The notes below the pieces were generated by a model, which was not told where the DNA came from, searched no databases, and saw nothing but the letters and a program-made list of their open reading frames with translations. From assembly GCA_002299465.1 (NCBI GenBank), contig DBNX01000009.1:1-18672 (forward strand): a stretch of DNA of 18,672 bases. Reading direction: 5' to 3'. The DNA is from Patescibacteria group bacterium UBA661. Lineage in GTDB: Bacteria > Patescibacteriota > Minisyncoccia > Phycocordibacterales > UBA918. Every line of letters begins with the position of its first letter. The stretch's first letter is position 1. The translations under genes were made by a program, and so were the position numbers. This document shows, piece by piece, positions 4,720 through 11,320 of this stretch.

Positions 4720-6402
4720 ATGGAACCCTGGTATTGGTTGAATGAATACAGTCGCGGTTTTCTCGCTCGCGGTTATTTGGAAAAAGGACAGAGTGCTGAG
4801 GATCGGATTCGGGTGATTGCCGATACTGCGGAAAGTTACCTGGGACGAAAAGGTTTCTCTGACAAGTTTTATGATTATATGAGTCGAGGTTGGATTTCTT
4901 TGGCTTCACCGGTCTGGTCTAACTTCGGTATTAAAAAAGGGCTCCCGATCAGTTGCTTTGGTTCGTTTGTGGCGGATAATATGGGAAGTATTCTCTACAC
5001 CAATGCGGAGGTCGGTATGATGAGCAAATATGGCGGTGGTTGTTCGGGTTATTTTGGTGAATTGCGGGGTCGGGGGGCGGGGATTTCTGATAATGGACAG
5101 TCTTCAGGGGCAGTGCATTTTATGCAGCTGTTTGAAACTTTGGTGGATGTGGTATCGCAGGGTTCGGTCAGGCGCGGACACTTCTCACCCTATTTGCCGG
5201 TAGAACATCCAGACATTCTTGAGTTTCTTGATATTGGTACAGAAGGAAACCCCATTCAAAAACTAACACACGCGGTAACGGTGACAGATGAATGGATGGA
5301 GGCAATGGTGGCAGGCGATGAAGAAAAGCGAGCGATTTGGGCACGGATAATTCAACGGCGGGGGGAGATGGGTTACCCGTACATTATGTTTGTTGATACT
5401 GCTAATAAAAACACAGTCGATGTCTATAAAGAAAAGCAGCTAAAAATCCACGCTAGTAATATGTGCAGTGAGATTATGTTGCCGAGTCGGGCGGATTGGT
5501 CGTTTGTCTGTTGTTTGTCCTCGGTTAATTTATTGCACTACGCTGATTGGAAAGACACGGATTTGATTGAGACAATGATTGCCTTTTTGGATGCGGTGAT
5601 GGAAGATTTTATTGTGAAGCTGGAGGCATTGCGCGACCATGAAGAAGCTGAGAAGCGTACGGCTTTTATGTTTATGGAGCGGGCGTATAATTTTGCTAAG
5701 GCGAATCGGGCGTTGGGTCTAGGAGTGCTGGGTTGGCATTCATTGCTTCAAAAAAATGGTTTGGCGTTTGAAAGTGAGGTGGCTGAACAGATGAATGTGG
5801 AAGTGTTTGGAAAAATTCGTGAACGAGCGGAGCGAGCCTCTAAACAACTGGCTTTAGATTTGGGTGAGCCAGAAGTGTTAAAGGGTTATGGTCGACGTAA
5901 CACCACGCTTTTAGCCATCGCACCAACGACTTCCTCAGCGTTTATTTTGGGTCAAGTATCACAGGGAATTGAGCCGATTTGGTCAAATTGCTACATAAAA
6001 GATGTGGCTAAAATGAAGGTGACTATTAAGAATCTCACCCTCCAAAAACTTTTAATTGAGAAGGGGAAAGACACGAAAGAGGTGTGGGACAGTATTCGTG
6101 ACGCTGATGGTTCGGTGCAACACTTGGATTTTCTTTCGGCGACTGAGAAGAGCATCTTTCGAACCTTTGCGGAGATTGATCAGGCGGCCGTTATTAAACA
6201 AGCTGCCGCGCGCCAGGCATTTATTGACCAAGGGCAGTCGCTTAATGTGATGGTGGCACCAGAGACGCCAGTTAAGGAAATCAATCAACTCTATCTACTG
6301 GCTTGGCAACAGGGAATAAAGTCACTCTATTACCAACACTCAATGAACGCAGCGCAACAAATGGTGCGTAAAAAGCTGGCGCTACAAAACAAAAAAGATT
6401 AG
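4720..6402 (+). CDS. nrdA: Class I ribonucleotide reductase large subunit
   Basis: NrdA carries the active site that reduces ribonucleotides. At 560 residues it is short (E. coli 761) and has no ATP-cone; that domain is on NrdB instead. Catalytic residues are C79 (PISCFGSF), N247-x-C249-x-E251 (thiyl radical cysteine and its partners) and C265 (VCCLSSVNL). The radical-transfer tyrosines are Y537-Y538 (SLYYQHS). Substrate-site motifs GGGCSGYFGELRGRGAGI and APTTSSAFILGQ are present. Oddly, the C-terminus (MVRKKLALQNKKD) has no cysteine, whereas class I NrdA normally ends with a redox-active Cys pair that re-reduces the active site. The following bases give no cysteine by stop readthrough, and I saw no frameshift extension that would add one. 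No Shine-Dalgarno precedes the ATG. Confidence 0.95.
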   Translation: MEPWYWLNEYSRGFLARGYLEKGQSAEDRIRVIADTAESYLGRKGFSDKFYDYMSRGWISLASPVWSNFGIKKGLPISCFGSFVADNMGSILYTNAEVGMMSKYGGGCSGYFGELRGRGAGISDNGQSSGAVHFMQLFETLVDVVSQGSVRRGHFSPYLPVEHPDILEFLDIGTEGNPIQKLTHAVTVTDEWMEAMVAGDEEKRAIWARIIQRRGEMGYPYIMFVDTANKNTVDVYKEKQLKIHASNMCSEIMLPSRADWSFVCCLSSVNLLHYADWKDTDLIETMIAFLDAVMEDFIVKLEALRDHEEAEKRTAFMFMERAYNFAKANRALGLGVLGWHSLLQKNGLAFESEVAEQMNVEVFGKIRERAERASKQLALDLGEPEVLKGYGRRNTTLLAIAPTTSSAFILGQVSQGIEPIWSNCYIKDVAKMKVTIKNLTLQKLLIEKGKDTKEVWDSIRDADGSVQHLDFLSATEKSIFRTFAEIDQAAVIKQAAARQAFIDQGQSLNVMVAPETPVKEINQLYLLAWQQGIKSLYYQHSMNAAQQMVRKKLALQNKKD

Positions 6403-6417
6403 TTTGGTAAAGTGGGG

Positions 6418-6463
6418 GCTGGTAGTGTTTTTACAATAATCCCACACAGAAAAAACTAGCAGC
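6418..6463 (+). terminator. Imperfect hairpin after nrdA
   Basis: Three 4-bp stem blocks separated by mismatches pair 6418-6431 with 6450-6463 around an 18-nt loop, 15 bp after the nrdA stop. There is no clear T-tract, so termination here is only plausible. Confidence 0.3.
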
Positions 6464-6502
6464 GACGAATTAATGTGTTTTGGGTATTCACACCGAGGCG
6501 GC

Positions 6503-6531
6503 TTGTCAGCAAGCGCCGTTAAGGGTACAGT
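6503..6531 (+). promoter_or_regulatory. Promoter of the 71-residue gene
   Basis: TTGTCA (6503-6508) and TACAGT (6526-6531) are separated by exactly 17 bp. The predicted start near 6538 gives a leader of about 54 nt that includes a weak hairpin (cccttac/gtaaaggg) and the strong SD at 6581. Confidence 0.5.
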
Positions 6532-6591
6532 AAATATTACCCTTACTAATAGTGGTAAAGGGGATTTGTACAACAGCACTAGGAGAGAGTG

Positions 6592-6807
6592 ATGTCGAAA
6601 AAAAGCGATTGGACCGGCGGTCTTACCGAAGAAGAAATGTCTGGTCAGGGCGACAACAACCTACTATCGCCCAGCCAGCCAAAGAAAATAACCCCCCGGC
6701 GCCTAGTTGGAAGCGATACCGGCCACCTATCTGACGACAATGCTGTCAAGGGAGCGCCCTTTCCGCCGGACAATATGCGGCACGGGTGGCACCCCAAGTT
6801 GAACTGA
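6592..6807 (+). CDS. Small hydrophilic protein, unknown function
   Basis: The 71-residue product is polar, with a Lys/Glu/Gly-rich first third (SDWTGGLTEEEMSGQGDNN), a basic centre (KKITPRRL) and a Pro/His/Trp-containing end (FPPDNMRHGWHPKLN). There is no signal peptide, membrane segment or motif I recognise; it looks largely disordered. Support for a real gene comes from context: a -35/-10 pair with 17-bp spacing, a strong Shine-Dalgarno AGGAGAG (6581-6587) 4 nt from the ATG, and a perfect 11-bp hairpin shortly after the stop. A GTG at 6589 is in frame, but the ATG at 6592 fits the SD spacing better. Small charged proteins like this can bind nucleic acids or modulate a partner, but nothing here shows which. 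Confidence 0.6.
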   Translation: MSKKSDWTGGLTEEEMSGQGDNNLLSPSQPKKITPRRLVGSDTGHLSDDNAVKGAPFPPDNMRHGWHPKLN

Positions 6808-6828
6808 TCGCAAAGTAGCGGTCTGCCA

Positions 6829-6854
6829 TAGCCCCATCTGAATAGATGGGGCTA
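6829..6854 (+). terminator. Hairpin after the 71-residue gene
   Basis: Perfect 11-bp arms tagccccatct/agatggggcta enclose the loop GAAT, 22 bp after the stop. The tail is not T-rich, so it may terminate weakly or protect the 3' end. Confidence 0.45.
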
Positions 6855-6891
6855 GCTAATGTCATTGCAGAGTACGGAATTGTACAGCGGA

Positions 6892-6921
6892 TTGACAAAG
6901 TTGTGTTTTATAAGCTAGACT
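6892..6921 (+). promoter_or_regulatory. Promoter of the Cys-rich small gene
   Basis: A perfect TTGACA (6892-6897) and TAGACT (6916-6921) are 18 bp apart. Transcription from about 6928 yields a leader of roughly 77 nt containing inverted repeats ggactt/aagtcc and ggtag/ctacc. A CCTCC in the leader could mask the SD. Confidence 0.55.
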
Positions 6922-7004
6922 GTTTTCGGACTTTTTGACTTAATGTGGTAGAAAGCCAGCTAAGTCCTCCTACCCGAATCTGATAGCCATTAGATGGAGA
7001 AAAA

Positions 7005-7202
7005 ATGAGGAAAGAAACTAAGAAGCAACCGTTGCTGGCTCAGCAAAATCGGTCGCTGCCGCAAAACGACAACCCACGACTGACCTGCTTGGTGTGCGGA
7101 CGACACTGCCTGCACTACTACGGACGGTGGGGTAACACCGGAACCTGTTCCGCCGCCTGCGAGCGCAATGTTCCCCGCCCCAGCCTACAGCCGGCACGGT
7201 AG
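7005..7202 (+). CDS. Small Cys-rich, probable zinc-binding protein
   Basis: The 65-residue protein has a basic, polar N-terminus (RKETKKQPLLAQQNR) followed by a compact cysteine cluster: C28-x2-C31-x3-C35, then C48-x3-C52. A CxxC knuckle followed about 16 residues later by TCSAAC is the layout of small treble-clef or zinc-ribbon domains, so binding of one zinc is a fair inference; the partner (RNA, DNA or protein) is unknown. It has its own promoter (perfect -35), a GGAG Shine-Dalgarno about 7 nt before the ATG (tggagaaaaaATG) and an intrinsic terminator 21 bp after the stop, forming a complete single-gene unit. No membrane segment or signal peptide is visible. I do not recognise a named family. 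Confidence 0.6.
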   Translation: MRKETKKQPLLAQQNRSLPQNDNPRLTCLVCGRHCLHYYGRWGNTGTCSAACERNVPRPSLQPAR

Positions 7203-7223
7203 GTAACAAATCCATTTTTTACT

Positions 7224-7257
7224 AAGTCCCCCTGCTTTCAACAGGGGGACTTTTATA
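7224..7257 (+). terminator. Terminator of the Cys-rich small gene
   Basis: Perfect 11-bp arms aagtccccctg (7224-7234) and cagggggactt (7242-7252) enclose a 7-nt loop, followed by ttata. This is a canonical rho-independent terminator. Confidence 0.75.
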
Positions 7258-7315
7258 TCCTGTTGAAAGGTTGCCCGCACTCCATTTTTGTTAGTGTATG
7301 ATATTACTGTAGATT

Positions 7316-7373
7316 AAAAACCATGAGCAGGGACTACGTATCGCGACTACGCAGTCCCCGCTCAGGGTTTTTT
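7316..7373 (+). terminator. Long hairpin with T-tail before the metalloprotease gene
   Basis: Four stem blocks (7, 5, 6 and 4 bp) separated by single A-C or A-G mismatches pair 7316-7340 with 7348-7372 around a 7-nt loop, ending in six Ts (7368-7373). The preceding gene already has its own terminator at 7224-7257. This one therefore either backs it up or ends a short transcript from a possible -10 TATGAT at 7297-7302. The -10 of the next gene begins 5 bp beyond it. Confidence 0.6.
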
Positions 7374-7374
7374 C

Positions 7375-7383
7375 TGTTATAGT
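7375..7383 (+). promoter_or_regulatory. Extended -10 of the metalloprotease gene
   Basis: TG-T-TATAGT (TG 7375-7376, -10 box 7378-7383) lies only 6 nt before the ATG at 7390, which predicts a leaderless transcript. It sits directly after the hairpin's T-tract. Confidence 0.45.
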
Positions 7384-7389
7384 ATTTTT

Positions 7390-8340
7390 ATGCGGATGAT
7401 TTTTGTTTTGGGTTTGTTATTTTCGGCGTTAGTTTGGTTGGGTTCTTGGTATAACGCGACGGCACATATTTGCCCGGTGCCAGTTTTGTATCGAATTGGC
7501 GATGTGGATGAGCGTTTTGGTGTTACTCCAGAAACTATCAAAGCGGCCGCAGTTAGTGCTGAAGCAGTCTGGGAAACAGCGGTGGGCAGAGATTTGTTTA
7601 AGTACAGCCCGGATACTAATTTTGTGATTAATCTCATCTATGATGAGAGACAGCAGATGGCCAACACGGAGGAAGAGTGGCGGATGACTTTGGACAAAAA
7701 ATTGATTGAACATCAGCGTTTGGTAGAAGAGTTAGAGGTAATGAGCGAGCGTTACCAAACGGCCAAAACTTCGTATCAAACAGAGCGGGAGTCTTACGAG
7801 GCGACTCTCGCTGCTTATAACGCCAGGGTCGATAAATACAATCAAGCCGGTAATTTATCTCCCGAAGCACACGAGCGTTTGCAAGCGGAGGCAGACAAAC
7901 TGCAGCAACAGTTTGTCGCCCTCCAAAGTCAGGAAAGAGCTTTGGAGGCGATGGTGGCGGAGCTTAATGCTCGAGGTGAAGAGGGTAATCAGCTGATTGC
8001 TGCCTACAACGCCGAGGTAGTAAAATACAACGAGATTTTTGGGGACAGTGTTAAATTCACCCAGGGTGATTATACGAGAGATCGTATAAACATCTACAAA
8101 TTCACCAGCAATGACGATTTGATTAGGGTACTGGTGCATGAGTTTGGTCACGCCTTGGGATTAGGACATGTTGAGACAAAAGGATCGGCGATGTATTATC
8201 TTACTACAGAGCGTGATCCGACCAAGCTCTCGGAGGCAGACTTAGAGGAATTTATTTCGGTCTGTGGTGAAACTTTGCGTTTCTCAGATCGAGTGCGCCA
8301 AGTAATCAGAACGGTTTTGATCAACTTACAAACATTATAA
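7390..8340 (+). CDS. Exported metzincin-like zinc metalloprotease
   Basis: The 316-residue protein starts with a signal peptide or membrane anchor (about residues 3-20). The zinc-protease signature HEFGHALGLGH (250-260) gives three His ligands and catalytic Glu251, as in matrixins and other metzincins, and the Met in GSAMYY (268) fits the Met-turn. Unusually, a long Glu/Gln/Ala-rich coiled coil (about 93-216) sits between the N-terminal strands (NFVINLIYDERQ, 77-88) and the active-site helix, as if inserted into the catalytic domain. C295 near the end could pair with C28. It is probably active outside the membrane; the substrate is unknown. No Shine-Dalgarno: a -10 6 nt upstream suggests a leaderless start. 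The SIMPL gene follows after 18 bp. Confidence 0.8.
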   Translation: MRMIFVLGLLFSALVWLGSWYNATAHICPVPVLYRIGDVDERFGVTPETIKAAAVSAEAVWETAVGRDLFKYSPDTNFVINLIYDERQQMANTEEEWRMTLDKKLIEHQRLVEELEVMSERYQTAKTSYQTERESYEATLAAYNARVDKYNQAGNLSPEAHERLQAEADKLQQQFVALQSQERALEAMVAELNARGEEGNQLIAAYNAEVVKYNEIFGDSVKFTQGDYTRDRINIYKFTSNDDLIRVLVHEFGHALGLGHVETKGSAMYYLTTERDPTKLSEADLEEFISVCGETLRFSDRVRQVIRTVLINLQTL

Positions 8341-8358
8341 AATATACAATCTTAATTT

Positions 8359-9147
8359 ATGGAAGCATTTTTTTCTCGCAAAAGTAACCAAGTATTATTC
8401 GCCCTAGCGTTGTTGATGATAATTATTGCTCTCGGTGCTTATGCGCAGCACACTTGGAACCAAGCTAGGTACGCTTATTTCGGACCAGTCACTATTTCCG
8501 TCACTGGTGAAGGGGAAGTGACAGCGGTACCTGATATTGGAGAGTTTAATTTTTCTGTCCAGGAAGAAGGAGCTGAGGTAGTGGCCGTGCAAGAAGCAGC
8601 TGCCACCAAGATTAACAGCATCATTGCGTATCTAAAAGAAGCCGGAGTGGCGGAGAAAGACATCAGAAACGTACACTATAGTCTGACGCCAAGATATCGT
8701 TTTGAAACAAGAATTTGTCCGGCTGGGATGTTTTGTCCGCCCGGAGAGCAAGTACAAGATGGTTTTGTGGTGAATCATAGTGTACAGGTAAAGGTCCGTG
8801 ACTTAGCTCAAGCAGGAGAACTTATCTCGGCTGTGGGTGAGCGAGAAGTCAGCTACATCAGTGGTCTTTCTTTCACGATTGATGATGAGTCAGCTCTTCG
8901 AGCTGAGGCCCGAGCTGAGGCAATTGCTGACGCTAAGGCGAAAGCCGAAGTATTAGCCGAGCAACTGGGTGTCAGGGTTGGTAAAATGGTGAGCTTCCAG
9001 GAAGGAGAAGAATTTCCACAACCGTATTGGGGAATGCGTGGCGACATGGCCAAAACAGTGGCCATGGAGGGAGCAGTTACCCCCGATATCCCACTTGGTG
9101 AAAACATTATCAACAGCCAGGTGACAATCACTTACAGGGTTCGTTAA
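8359..9147 (+). CDS. SIMPL (DUF541) domain protein, membrane-anchored
   Basis: The 262-residue protein has an N-terminal membrane helix (about 12-30) and a long SIMPL/DUF541 domain (about 43-262). The domain opens with the typical VTISVTGEGEVTAVPDIGEFNFSV and includes RAEARAEAIADAKAKAEVLAEQLG (181-204) and a closing strand NSQVTITYRVR. SIMPL proteins form oligomeric assemblies at the cell surface or periplasm; their biochemical role is poorly defined. A cysteine pair C120/C126 (RICPAGMFCPPGE) lies in a loop and may form a disulfide. Its start lies 18 bp after the metalloprotease stop. A TACAAT (8345-8350) 8 nt before the ATG may allow a separate leaderless transcript. No Shine-Dalgarno; terminator at 9171-9199. 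Confidence 0.85.
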   Translation: MEAFFSRKSNQVLFALALLMIIIALGAYAQHTWNQARYAYFGPVTISVTGEGEVTAVPDIGEFNFSVQEEGAEVVAVQEAAATKINSIIAYLKEAGVAEKDIRNVHYSLTPRYRFETRICPAGMFCPPGEQVQDGFVVNHSVQVKVRDLAQAGELISAVGEREVSYISGLSFTIDDESALRAEARAEAIADAKAKAEVLAEQLGVRVGKMVSFQEGEEFPQPYWGMRGDMAKTVAMEGAVTPDIPLGENIINSQVTITYRVR

Positions 9148-9170
9148 AGGTTGGTTATTTAGATTAGAGT

Positions 9171-9199
9171 CACAAAACCCCCACAGCGGGGGTTTTGTG
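9171..9199. terminator. Terminator after the SIMPL gene
   Basis: Perfect 12-bp arms cacaaaaccccc/gggggttttgtg enclose a 5-nt loop. The T-run in the 3' arm (ttttgtgtt) supports intrinsic termination. Confidence 0.65.
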
Positions 9200-9252
9200 T
9201 TAGGGAAGAAATCGTCTAAAGGCAGGATTCTAAGGGGTCTCCAGAAGTGATT

Positions 9253-9280
9253 TTGACAAACTTAACATCTCTAGTATACT
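9253..9280 (+). promoter_or_regulatory. Sigma70 promoter of secE-nusG(-rplK)
   Basis: A perfect TTGACA (9253-9258) and TATACT (9275-9280) are spaced by 16 bp. The start near 9287 gives a leader of about 44 nt with a small CGCC/GGCG hairpin and no Shine-Dalgarno. Confidence 0.7.
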
Positions 9281-9330
9281 GAGTGGCAATTCGCCCCAGA
9301 GGCGGTTTTATTTTGGTAAGATTTAGTAGT

Positions 9331-9519
9331 ATGAATAATTTAAGCAAATATCTTAGAGATACTTTTAGTGAACTCAAGCAGGTGTCGTGGCCAACACAGA
9401 CTCAGGCCTTGCTTTATACGGGGTTAGTTATCGTTATCTCAATTATCGTATCGTTGTTCCTAGGAGCTTTTGATTTTGTCTTTACAAACGGCATTGAGTT
9501 TATTGTTGGTAGTATTTAA
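9331..9519 (+). CDS. secE: Preprotein translocase subunit SecE
   Basis: SecE clamps the SecY channel in the membrane and is essential for protein export. The 62-residue product has the short single-helix form: an amphipathic segment with the signature ELKQVSWPTQTQA (about 14-26), then one transmembrane helix (about 27-50). An upstream in-frame start at 9283 would add 16 residues, but it overlaps the transcription start expected from the -10 at 9275-9280 and lacks conservation, so ATG 9331 is preferred. nusG follows 19 bp later, the standard bacterial secE-nusG order. No Shine-Dalgarno is present. Confidence 0.93.
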   Translation: MNNLSKYLRDTFSELKQVSWPTQTQALLYTGLVIVISIIVSLFLGAFDFVFTNGIEFIVGSI

Positions 9520-9538
9520 TCAGTAAGTTATTTTAACT

Positions 9539-10084
9539 ATGGCAAAACAAAAAGGAGCAGGAGAGAGACACTGGTATGCTATCCACACTTACTCTGGCTA
9601 CGAGAATGCGGTTTTGCGCAATCTCAAACAGCGTATTGATTCACTCGGTATGCATGACAAGATATTCAGTGTCGTGGTTCCCACGGAGAGAAAAATTAGA
9701 GTCAAGGGCGGTAAGCGAGTGACAGAGGAAGAAAGAATCTACCCCGGTTATGTCTTGGTGGAGATGATTGTTGATGATGAGTCGTGGTATGTAGTACGCA
9801 ACACCCCGCGGGTTACTGGTTTTGTGGGTAGTGGTACGCAGCCGGTACCGCTGACACCAGAAGAATACAACGCGTTGGTTAACCGGATGTCAACAGACAC
9901 GGTTAAGCACAAGCTCGATGTGGCACCGGGAGATTTGGTGATGATTGTGGATGGACCATTCAAAGAGCTAGAAGGACGCGTGGGTGAAGTAGATGAAAAA
10001 AGCGGTAAAGTAAAAGTCTTAGTGTCGATGTTTGGTCGCGAAACACCCGTTGAGCTAGATTACTTACAGCTCAAGCGACTCTAG
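9539..10084 (+). CDS. nusG: Transcription termination/antitermination factor NusG
   Basis: NusG binds RNA polymerase across the clamp and couples it to ribosomes or Rho. The 181-residue protein is the normal length. The NGN domain (about 10-118) shows WYAIHTYSGYENAV and IYPGYVLVEM, and a KOW domain (about 128-181) carries GDLVMIVDGPFKELEGRVGEV. It lies between secE and rplK as in most bacteria. A spacer of 103 bp to rplK contains a possible stem taggatac/gtgtccta (near 10112-10119 and 10156-10163). No Shine-Dalgarno is visible (aagttattttaactATG). Confidence 0.96.
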   Translation: MAKQKGAGERHWYAIHTYSGYENAVLRNLKQRIDSLGMHDKIFSVVVPTERKIRVKGGKRVTEEERIYPGYVLVEMIVDDESWYVVRNTPRVTGFVGSGTQPVPLTPEEYNALVNRMSTDTVKHKLDVAPGDLVMIVDGPFKELEGRVGEVDEKSGKVKVLVSMFGRETPVELDYLQLKRL

Positions 10085-10187
10085 GCAACTTGCTTTTACG
10101 CTAATTTTCTTGTAGGATACGCGAGCTTCTAAAAGATGCTTGGCTATGGAACAAGTGTCCTAATCAAAATTAATCAAAATAAAAACT

Positions 10188-10613
10188 ATGGCAAAAAAGC
10201 TTGTAAAAAAGATAAAAGTTCAAGCCACCGGTGGTAAGGCAACGCCAGCCCCACCACTTGGACCAGTACTTGGTCAGGCTGGTATAAACATCGGTGAGTT
10301 CGTTAATCAATTTAATGAACAGACACGTGATCGAATGGGGCAAGTTATACCAGTTGAATTGTCGGTTTATGACGACCGTTCTTTTACTTTCATCACGAAA
10401 GTATCCCCAATGTCTCGTCTGATTCTAAAAGCAATTGGTAAAGACAAGGGCTCGAGCAAGAATGCTGTTTCAAAGGTAGGTACCCTCACCAAAGCTCAAG
10501 TCAAAGCGATTGCCGAAGAAAAAATGCCTGACCTTAATGCGGCTTCACTCGAAGCGGCTATGAAAGTGGTGGCGGGGACAGCTCGTTCGATGGGGGTTAA
10601 TGTTGAGCAATAA
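10188..10613 (+). CDS. rplK: 50S ribosomal protein L11
   Basis: L11 sits at the GTPase-associated centre of the large subunit, binding 23S rRNA and working with elongation factors. The 141-residue protein is full family length. It has the N-terminal domain (KIKVQATGGKATPAPPLGP, GINIGEFVNQFN) and the C-terminal rRNA-binding domain (SRLILKAIGKDKGSS, GTARSMGVNVEQ). Normally rplA (L1) follows rplK directly; here a very strong terminator follows, so the rplKA pair is broken or rplA lies elsewhere. The upstream spacer to nusG contains a possible hairpin. No Shine-Dalgarno (aaaataaaaactATG). Confidence 0.97.
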   Translation: MAKKLVKKIKVQATGGKATPAPPLGPVLGQAGINIGEFVNQFNEQTRDRMGQVIPVELSVYDDRSFTFITKVSPMSRLILKAIGKDKGSSKNAVSKVGTLTKAQVKAIAEEKMPDLNAASLEAAMKVVAGTARSMGVNVEQ

Positions 10614-10624
10614 GATTTCGTTGC

Positions 10625-10686
10625 TAAATCCCGCCCAAAAAAATTGCCCGCTTGGTAAAGCGGGCAATTTTTTTGGGCGGGATTTA
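10625..10686. terminator. 29-bp perfect bidirectional terminator, rplK/folA
   Basis: Arms 10625-10653 and 10658-10686 pair perfectly over 29 bp around a GGTA loop. An internal run of seven A/T pairs supplies U-tracts on both strands, so one hairpin can end both rplK (plus) and folA (minus), whose stops lie 12 and 33 bp away. Confidence 0.85.
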
Positions 10687-10718
10687 AAACGCTGAGTTAA
10701 TCACCCCAAAGAAGCTGG

Positions 10719-11246
10719 CTAGGGACCAGCTGGAACACGCTCATAATCAACCCACTGGTATGATAAGTTGCCACTGGTAGCGACAGGGTGTTCTTTGGTA
10801 GGAAAAAAACTATCCGCGTAAGGTGGGAAAAAAGTGTCAGCCGGCACCTCACCTTCTACCAGAGTCAAGTAAAGTTTATCAACTAAAGGCAAGGCTTCTT
10901 GATAAAGCTCCGCCCCGCCACCGATGTGAATTTCTTTAGGGTTTTCACTGCGGGCAATGGTGAGGGCGGCGGCCAGAGAGTGGGCGATTTGTATTCCCGG
11001 ATAACGGTAGTTAGGATTTCTGGTTACCACGATGGTGGTTCGACCGGGTAGGGGTTTGCCAAGCATGTCGACAATCGATAGGAAGGTTTTTCTCCCCATA
11101 ATAATCGGATGACCAAGAGTCAGTTCTTTGAATCGTTTTAGGTCAGCGGGAATATGCCAAAGGAGCTTATTTTTATAGCCGATAGCACGGTTTTTGCGAT
11201 TTAACGCCGCCACAATAATTAAAGGGATTTTTTGATTTTGGGACAT
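10719..11246 (-). CDS. folA: Dihydrofolate reductase
   Basis: DHFR reduces dihydrofolate to tetrahydrofolate with NADPH, restoring the cofactor oxidised by thymidylate synthase. The 175-residue protein has IGYKNKLLWHIPADLKRFK (22-40, with W30 and the catalytic acid D35), the NADPH-binding GRKTF (51-55) followed by LPGRTTIVVTRN (66-77), and IGGGAELY (108-115). This is normal length and intact. It is convergent with rplK and divergent from the CYTH gene. On its strand a CATAAT (11258-11253) sits 6 nt before the ATG, which suggests a leaderless transcript. Its companion enzymes ThyA, Dcd and GlyA are encoded just across the divergent promoter region. Confidence 0.95.
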   Translation of the reverse strand: MSQNQKIPLIIVAALNRKNRAIGYKNKLLWHIPADLKRFKELTLGHPIIMGRKTFLSIVDMLGKPLPGRTTIVVTRNPNYRYPGIQIAHSLAAALTIARSENPKEIHIGGGAELYQEALPLVDKLYLTLVEGEVPADTFFPPYADSFFPTKEHPVATSGNLSYQWVDYERVPAGP

Positions 11247-11252
11247 CTTTCT

Positions 11253-11311
11253 ATTATGCCACAGTTTTAAGTAAGTAGAGTTTTTGAGCTAAGCACTAAG
11301 TCGCGTATAAT
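11253..11311. promoter_or_regulatory. Divergent promoter region folA / CYTH-dcd-thyA
   Basis: The 74-bp gap carries CATAAT on the minus strand (11258-11253), 6 nt from the folA ATG, and TATAAT on the plus strand (11306-11311), 9 nt from the CYTH ATG. Both predict leaderless or nearly leaderless mRNAs. The back-to-back arrangement could allow shared control of the dTMP-cycle genes. Confidence 0.5.
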
Positions 11312-11320
11312 GTTTACATT

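Noticed and set aside
6403..6470. Hidden cysteine-containing extension of NrdA by frameshift or readthrough
   Set aside because: Readthrough of the TAG adds a short tail without cysteine, and the shifted frames stop quickly.
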